Source: Frateuria terrea (GTDB lineage: Bacteria > Pseudomonadota > Gammaproteobacteria > Xanthomonadales > Rhodanobacteraceae). From it: a stretch of 64,000 nucleotides of DNA. Both the position numbers and the translations under genes were made by a program. The stretch covers positions 1 through 64,000 of the forward strand of contig NZ_FOXL01000002.1 of assembly GCF_900115705.1 (NCBI RefSeq), in the 5' to 3' direction. The notes beneath the pieces are model-generated. The model saw only the letters and a list, made by a program, of their open reading frames with translations. It searched no databases and was not told the origin of the DNA. Shown here piece by piece: positions 56,500 to 64,000 of the stretch (the first letter of the stretch is position 1; every line of letters starts with the position of its first letter).

Positions 56500-57432
56500 T
56501 CAGCCCACCGGTTCCACCCGCAGCCCTGGCCGCCCGCCCGCCACGTCCCGCAGCAGTTCGGCGAACGCCTGGATGTCGGCGTGCCAGGGCGAGGCCTCGC
56601 GCCAGTACAGCGCGATCTGCCGGCCCGGCGCCGCATCTTCCAGTTGCGCCACGGTCAGTTCCGGCATGGACGCCAGCCGCTCGCGCGCCAATGCCGGCAC
56701 CAGCGCATAGCCGCCGCGCAGGCCGACCAGTGCCGCCAGGCTTTCCAGGCTCACGTCCTGCACGTGACCGCCGTGGCCGCCCTGTCCATCAATGCCGTCC
56801 GGGTGGCTTTCGGCCATCAGCGTGGCCTCGGCCTCATCCAGTTCATCCAGGGTCACGCTGGCGCGATTGGCCAGCGGGTGATCGGCGCGGAACAGCACCT
56901 GCCACGGCTCGGCGAACAGCGGTCGGCTCGCGATGCCACTGGGCGCACTGGCCGGCGGCGCCAGCACGGCATCCAGCTCGCCCTCGTGCAGCCGGCGCAA
57001 CAGGCCGCGCGGCTTGCCCTCGGACAGGCTCAGGCGCGCGGAGGGAAAATGCTGCGGGAACGGCTCGACCAGGTGTGGCAGCAGGTACGGCCCGAGCGAA
57101 GCCGGCACGCCAAGGCGCAGTTCGCCGCCGAAAGCGACCATGCCGGCGCGGGCCGCCTGCTGCAGGTGCTCGGCTGCATCAAGCACCACGGCGATGCGTT
57201 CCAGCAGCAACCGCCCGCCGGCAGTCGGCACGATGCGCCGGCCGCCGCGCTCGAACAGCGGCGCACCCAGCGCCTGCTCGACCTTCTGCACCTGGTGCGA
57301 CAGCCCCGACGGGCTGATGTGCATGGCCCGGGCGGCACTGTTGAAGCTGCCATGCCGATGCACCGCCTGCACCAGCGCCAGGTCGCGCAGCGATACCGCC
57401 GAGAGCGCCGTCGAAATCATCGAATGCTGCAT
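56500..57432 (-). CDS. OxyR-like LysR-family regulator without redox cysteines
   Basis: 310 residues. Winged helix-turn-helix about 14-72 (RDLALVQAVHRHGSFNSAAR, ISPSGLSHQVQKVE) and an effector domain that follows the OxyR pattern (LRLGVPASLGPYLLPHLV; LEGKPRGLLRRL-type SEGKPRGLLRRLHEGELDAVL; PLFAEPWQVLF; LESLAALVGLRGGYALVPAL). The whole protein contains no Cys. Where OxyR has its C199-C208 loop, it carries a His/Gly-rich loop HPDGIDGQGGHGGH (about 210-223). It should therefore not sense peroxide by disulfide formation; metal or heme sensing is a possibility. Divergent from acnA, its likely target. Confidence 0.88.
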   Translation of the reverse strand: MQHSMISTALSAVSLRDLALVQAVHRHGSFNSAARAMHISPSGLSHQVQKVEQALGAPLFERGGRRIVPTAGGRLLLERIAVVLDAAEHLQQAARAGMVAFGGELRLGVPASLGPYLLPHLVEPFPQHFPSARLSLSEGKPRGLLRRLHEGELDAVLAPPASAPSGIASRPLFAEPWQVLFRADHPLANRASVTLDELDEAEATLMAESHPDGIDGQGGHGGHVQDVSLESLAALVGLRGGYALVPALARERLASMPELTVAQLEDAAPGRQIALYWREASPWHADIQAFAELLRDVAGGRPGLRVEPVG

Positions 57433-57699
57433 GTCACCAAAAGCGTTTGTGCCGCAACGGGAGGCGTCGCATCCTAGGCAGCCAACGGTGGGACGTCGGC
57501 ACGCGCCAATCGCATTCTAGCCGCCCCGCCCGCCCGCGCCGCGGGAACGCCTGTCGTCAAAACCCGCCCTGCTCATGCGCCGCAAGGACGCATGGCAGCG
57601 GTATTTGCGATAATCGCGGGCCTTTGCGCGAGCTTGCCGTCCGCCGCAACGTCGTCTTGTCTCCCCAGCCGCTTCAAAGCTAAAGCCAGGAGTTTCGTC

Positions 57700-60378
<2,679 letters not shown>

Positions 60379-60396
60379 GGATTACGTCAGCTCCAG

Positions 60397-60426
60397 CGAA
60401 AAGGCCGCCTCCGGGCGGCCTTTTCG
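60397..60426 (+). terminator. Intrinsic terminator of acnA
   Basis: Stem AAAAGGCCGCC/GGCGGCCTTTT with a 4-base loop, 18 bases past the stop codon; symmetric, so it could work in both directions. Confidence 0.9.
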
Positions 60427-60555
60427 TTTGGACGTTCCGCTCCCCAAAGCGGGGAATGGCTCGATAGCAGATGCACGAACCGTGGGCTGCAGCTCGTAGG
60501 GGGCTTTGCCTCCGCAACTCGCAGCAAGGTGGGCCGAAGCCCAATGACGAACGCG

Positions 60556-60996
60556 CTAAAGCTGGCGCTTCCACGTCGCGCTGTAGCAGCGCCACTCATC
60601 CCCCTCCCTGCGCCAGGCCGTCTCCACCTGGTACACGCCCGCCGCGTCTGGCAACAGGCGGCTGCCCTGGGTGAGGCTCGCGGTGAAACTCGCCACCAGC
60701 CGTTCGCCGCGCCGCTCCGCCGAGATGGGCCCCAGTGTCACGCCGACATGCTCGCCACGCAGGCGCGCCAGACGGACGAGGTTGGCCAGGTCCTTGCGCC
60801 CGAACTGCCCGCCATTGCCGTCGAAGTCCTCGCTGAGCGGCTCGACTACACCGCCCGCGTCGGATTGTTCGGCCGCCTGTTCGGCCGAGGCGATTGCCTC
60901 GCGCACGCGTGTTTCGTCCGACGTGTGACGACATCCGGCAAGCGCCGCGAACAGCACCACAAGGCCAGGAAAAAGCCGCCATTTTTGCGCCTGCAT
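60556..60996 (-). CDS. Small lipoprotein with an NTF2-like fold (tentative)
   Basis: 146 residues. Lipoprotein signal LFPGLVVLFAALAGC with the lipid-modified Cys at residue 22. The rest (TRVREAIASAEQAAEQSDAG, SEDFDGNGGQFGRKDLANL, then YQVETAWRREGDEWRCYSAT) has the strand pattern of SnoaL/NTF2-like proteins, which is a guess at fold level. ATG at 60996 is fixed by CGGAGGG upstream. Divergent from fadD. Confidence 0.8.
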   Translation of the reverse strand: MQAQKWRLFPGLVVLFAALAGCRHTSDETRVREAIASAEQAAEQSDAGGVVEPLSEDFDGNGGQFGRKDLANLVRLARLRGEHVGVTLGPISAERRGERLVASFTASLTQGSRLLPDAAGVYQVETAWRREGDEWRCYSATWKRQL

Positions 60997-61094
60997 GAAC
61001 CCTCCGATGCTCGCCGCAACGCGCCTTGCCGCCGTGCGCGGGCGTATGCTCCAATGCCCCGGCCGCATGGCCGAACGGGGAACAGGAACAGTAC

Positions 61095-62783
61095 ATGAGC
61101 AACGAGCGTCCGTGGCTTGCCCACTATCCGCATGATGTGCCCGCGCAGATCGACGTCGACGCCTACGCGTCGGTGGCGGCAGTGGTGGAAGAGGCCTTCG
61201 GCAGGTTCCGCGAACGCCCGGCCTTCGCCAGCTTCGGCAAGTTCCTGAGCTACGGCGAGATGGAGGCGTTGAGCCGCCAGTTCGCCGGCTATCTCACCGG
61301 CGTGCTGGGCCTGAAGAAGGGCGACCGGCTCGCCATCATGATGCCCAACGTGCTGCAGTATCCCATCGCTTTGTTCGGCGCGCTGCGCGCGGGACTGGTG
61401 GTGGTCAATACAAATCCGCTCTACACCGCGCGCGAACTGAAGCACCAGTTGGAGGACTCCGGCGCGAAGGCGATCGTGGTGCTGGACAACTTCGCCTTCA
61501 CGCTGCAGGAAGTCGTCGGCCAAACCCACGTCGAGCACGTGGTGACCACCGGCATCGGCGACATGCTGGGTTTCCCCAAGGGCGCCCTGGTCAACTTCGT
61601 GCTCAGGCACGTCAAGAAGATGGTCCCGGCGTACTCGCTGCCGCAGGCAGTGCGGTTCCGCGATGCACTGGCGCAAGGAGCATCGCATCCCCTGCCCCAG
61701 GTCGCGCTTGGCCACGACGACCTTGCCTTCCTGCAGTACACCGGGGGCACCACCGGCGTCGCCAAGGGCGCGATGCTCAGCCACGGCAACATGGTCGCCA
61801 ACATGCTGCAGGCCAGCGCCTGGATCGGCGACCTGGCCAAGCCCGGCGAAGAGGTGATCATCACCGCGTTGCCGCTGTACCACATCTTCTCGCTGTGCGC
61901 GAACGGCCTGGTGTTCATGCGCCTTGGCGGCCTCAATTGGCTGATCACCAACCCGCGCGACATGCCCGGGTTCGTCAAGGAACTGAAGAAGTCCGGCTTC
62001 ACCGCGCTCACCGGCGTCAACACGCTGTTCAATGGTCTGCTCAACACGCCCGGCTTTGCGGAACTGGATTTTTCCCGCCTGCACCTGACCCTGGGCGGCG
62101 GCATGGCTGTGCAGCGCGCGGTCGCCGAGCGCTGGAAGAAGACCACCGGTTGCACCCTGGCCGAGGCCTACGGCCTGACCGAAACCTCGCCGGCGGTCTG
62201 CATCAACCCGCTGGACCTGAAGGACTACAACGGCTCGATCGGCCTTCCGGTGCCTTCCACCGACGTCGCGATCTGGTCCGAAGACAACCAGCCGCTACCG
62301 GTCGGCGGGGTGGGCGAACTGATGGTGCGCGGGCCGCAGGTGATGCAGGGTTATTGGCAGCGTCCCGAAGAAACCGCCAACGTGCTCGGTGCCGACGGCT
62401 GGCTGCATACCGGCGACATCGCGCGGATGGACGAGCAGGGCTACGTGTACATCGTCGACCGCAAGAAGGACATGATTCTGGTGTCCGGTTTCAACGTGTA
62501 TCCGAACGAGGTCGAAGACGTGGTCATGCAGCACCCCGGCGTGGCGGAAGTCGCCGCCGTGGGCGTGCCGGACGAGCATTCCGGCGAGGCGGTCAAGCTG
62601 TTCGTGGTACGCAAGGATCCCTCGCTCACCGCCGATATGCTCAAGCAGTTCTGCCACGACAACCTGACCGGCTACAAGCGCCCGCGCCAGATCGAGTTCC
62701 GCGACGCACTACCCAAGTCCAACGTAGGCAAGATCCTGCGCCGCGAGCTGCGCGACGAGCAGAAAAGCACAGCGACTGTCTGA
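61095..62783 (+). CDS. fadD: Long-chain fatty acid--CoA ligase
   Basis: 562 residues. It activates fatty acids with ATP and CoA, at the inner membrane. AMP-binding motif [19 protein letters not shown] (about residues 215-233), [17 protein letters not shown], the FACS motif around [40 protein letters not shown] and the final Lys in [18 protein letters not shown] at 61095 opens MSNERPW, the usual beginning. Upstream is a divergent lipoprotein gene. Confidence 0.97.
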   Translation: MSNERPWLAHYPHDVPAQIDVDAYASVAAVVEEAFGRFRERPAFASFGKFLSYGEMEALSRQFAGYLTGVLGLKKGDRLAIMMPNVLQYPIALFGALRAGLVVVNTNPLYTARELKHQLEDSGAKAIVVLDNFAFTLQEVVGQTHVEHVVTTGIGDMLGFPKGALVNFVLRHVKKMVPAYSLPQAVRFRDALAQGASHPLPQVALGHDDLAFLQYTGGTTGVAKGAMLSHGNMVANMLQASAWIGDLAKPGEEVIITALPLYHIFSLCANGLVFMRLGGLNWLITNPRDMPGFVKELKKSGFTALTGVNTLFNGLLNTPGFAELDFSRLHLTLGGGMAVQRAVAERWKKTTGCTLAEAYGLTETSPAVCINPLDLKDYNGSIGLPVPSTDVAIWSEDNQPLPVGGVGELMVRGPQVMQGYWQRPEETANVLGADGWLHTGDIARMDEQGYVYIVDRKKDMILVSGFNVYPNEVEDVVMQHPGVAEVAAVGVPDEHSGEAVKLFVVRKDPSLTADMLKQFCHDNLTGYKRPRQIEFRDALPKSNVGKILRRELRDEQKSTATV

Positions 62784-62790
62784 AAGCGGC

Positions 62791-62815
62791 GGCCTGCGTG
62801 CGACGGACGCAGGCC
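62791..62815 (+). terminator. Hairpin after fadD
   Basis: GGCCTGCGT/ACGCAGGCC with a 7-base loop directly after the stop codon, between convergent genes; there is no T-run, so termination is uncertain. Confidence 0.45.
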
Positions 62816-62828
62816 GGTAGCCGTCGCG

Positions 62829-63197
62829 TCACTGTTCCCGCCAGTGCTCCAGGATGTCCGCGTAGCCACCCAGCAGGTTCCACAAGGGCACCTGCTTGTC
62901 CTCCGGAATGCGCGAATAGGCAAAGCCGATGTGGCGATCGGAAATGCGCGCGACCACGGCTTCCAGGTGAATGTGCAGGTCGCGGCCGAAAATCATGTCC
63001 AGCACCCAGGCCTGCCCCAGCTCGCCCTGCCAGCCCAGCGGCCGGCGCAGGAGCGCGCCCGTGGCCGAAATGTCGACCAGCTCGGTCGGGTGCGACTGCA
63101 CGCCATGGCTCATCAGCACGGTGGTCTCGATGCGCATGCGCGCGGGCCTGAGGAACTTCGGGCCCGGTTCGTCCGCCACGTTGTCTTCGATCGTCAT
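62829..63197 (-). CDS. PilZ-domain protein
   Basis: 122 residues, one PilZ domain. The cyclic-di-GMP motif RxxxR is visible in FLRPARMRIETTV and the second motif as VDISATGALLR (D/NxSxxG). Such proteins are effectors that bind cyclic-di-GMP and act on motility or envelope functions; partner unknown. Convergent with fadD. Confidence 0.9.
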   Translation of the reverse strand: MTIEDNVADEPGPKFLRPARMRIETTVLMSHGVQSHPTELVDISATGALLRRPLGWQGELGQAWVLDMIFGRDLHIHLEAVVARISDRHIGFAYSRIPEDKQVPLWNLLGGYADILEHWREQ

Positions 63198-63922
63198 CTA
63201 GCTCCCCAGGCGAGGCACCTCGACGCCTCCCGTGACGTTCCTCGATCGTACGACGCATCCGCGTCTTCATCGACAGGTGGCCGCGCGGTGCAGCCTTCGT
63301 GTGCCGACTCGAACGTGGACGCGCCCGTCGTCTCACGGCACGCGAAGCAAACGCCATGCCACCCTTGGATGGGGCACAACATCATCCCACATCCGCTCGG
63401 TGGGCCGCCGGAAGTGCCGCGTCCGGTGTCGGTCGGACACAACGGGTCACATGCTGCCCCGGCACAACCTGTCCGGCACCAGCATGTCGTGCTCCATGAA
63501 GCGCCACTGCCCATACTGGACTTGCCGCAACGCTGCCGCTAACCTGTCGCCATGCCTGGGTCCCAGCGTGCGCCGTGCCGGCAGGTACCGGCCACCGCAG
63601 CACGTATCCGAAGTCCCGGCAGATCGATTTGAACCGTCCGTGGCGCCGTGCCGCCATCCTGTCTTGCGTCCTCGCCTGGCCTGTTGCCTGGTACGGCCGC
63701 CTTGGTGGTCGCCAGAACCCGTTTGATCGAACCGCTGACCGCGCGGCTTCGTCATGCGGTACCGTCGCAACGGGCTGCCGCCGGAAGCAGGCAAGCCAGT
63801 TTTATCGGCTGCCGGCCCAAAACCGCGGTCACGAGGGGATACCCGTCCGCAGGCGCCGCCCCGCCAGGACGATTGGATCGAAAGCATTGCCGGCCGCGTG
63901 AGCGGCCCCACGACATGCATTG
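63198..63922. other. 725-base stretch without a recognised gene
   Basis: Several overlapping short reading frames exist on both strands but none has a good ribosome site or recognisable product. A 6-bp GGCCGC/GCGGCC hairpin lies near 63890-63905 just before the last gene. It could hold a long leader of that gene. Confidence 0.5.
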
Positions 63923-64000
63923 ATGAGCACAGAACCGCAGCAGCCGGCCGCCCCGTCGCAGGACGCCTTCGCGTCGATCCCCCAGCAGCAGGAAATGCCG
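63923..64000 (+). CDS. Start of a protein cut by the window edge
   Basis: 26 codons are visible, MSTEPQQPAAPSQDAFASIP then QQQEMP. A Gln/Pro/Ala-rich, disordered beginning gives no family clue. ATG at 63923 is the most plausible start; no strong ribosome site is visible, so the gene is tentative. Confidence 0.5.
   Translation, partial: MSTEPQQPAAPSQDAFASIPQQQEMP

Noticed and set aside
63575-63901. 108-codon plus-strand frame near the right edge
   Set aside because: Starts without ribosome site, composition unlike a protein, overlaps other equally open frames.

Overview
The window is GC-rich (most genes show the strong third-position G/C of a high-GC genome) and looks like the chromosome of a gammaproteobacterium of the order Lysobacterales/Xanthomonadales, most likely Rhodanobacteraceae (Dyella, Luteibacter, Rhodanobacter or a relative). 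The reasons are the gene order serC-pheA-aroA, uvrC-pgsA followed by tRNA-Gly/Cys/Leu, infA next to clpA-clpS, an XAC0095-family protein, and the short intergenic repeats. Genus is inference; no rRNA or marker comparison could be run.

The left 20 kb is accessory. It holds the tail of an ISL3-type transposase; a cupin plus AhpD-like pair; a secreted PNGase A-like protein; two large cyclic-di-GMP proteins; an XAC0095-family gene with a very structured leader; and an ECF41-type sigma factor divergent from a second AhpD-like gene. After these come an AT-richer island (GGEEF-TPR protein plus Sbal_3080-type lipoprotein), hutU, a secreted HEXXH protein, a lone response regulator and a decayed toxin-antitoxin locus. 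REP-like inverted repeats carrying a CCACGTCCCCTTT-type arm are scattered through 6.8-12.2 kb.

From 20 to 64 kb the window is mostly housekeeping. It contains four tRNAs; pgsA, uvrC and kdsB; aroA, pheA and serC; aat; ispG; xseA; and an acetyl-CoA hydrolase/transferase. It also has a cardiolipin-synthase-like protein, an aldehyde dehydrogenase, an OPT transporter, an ABC exporter, a DNA exonuclease/ATP-dependent ligase pair, infA, clpA/clpS, a Nudix-mnmA-hflD operon, a Cys-less OxyR-like regulator divergent from acnA, fadD and a PilZ protein. Two copies of a ~220-bp non-coding repeat lie at 33.9 and 46.9 kb.

Three observations deserve most attention. (1) Three sites match TGTCACR-N16-CGTC exactly in spacing: one before the ECF41 sigma gene, one before its divergent AhpD gene, and one 9 kb away before the AhpD-cupin pair. 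This is a small self-contained predicted regulon. (2) The XAC0095 leader has a promoter, a 5' arm, an intrinsic terminator, two perfect hairpins and then a second arm complementary to the first. That is the layout of phage C4/P4-CI antisense RNAs, here placed in front of a chromosomal gene. (3) A compact three-hairpin candidate small RNA with C-rich unpaired segments lies at about 19.4 kb. Five cyclic-di-GMP proteins (GGDEF-EAL, PAS-GGDEF, GGEEF-TPR, HD-GYP, PilZ) occur in the window.
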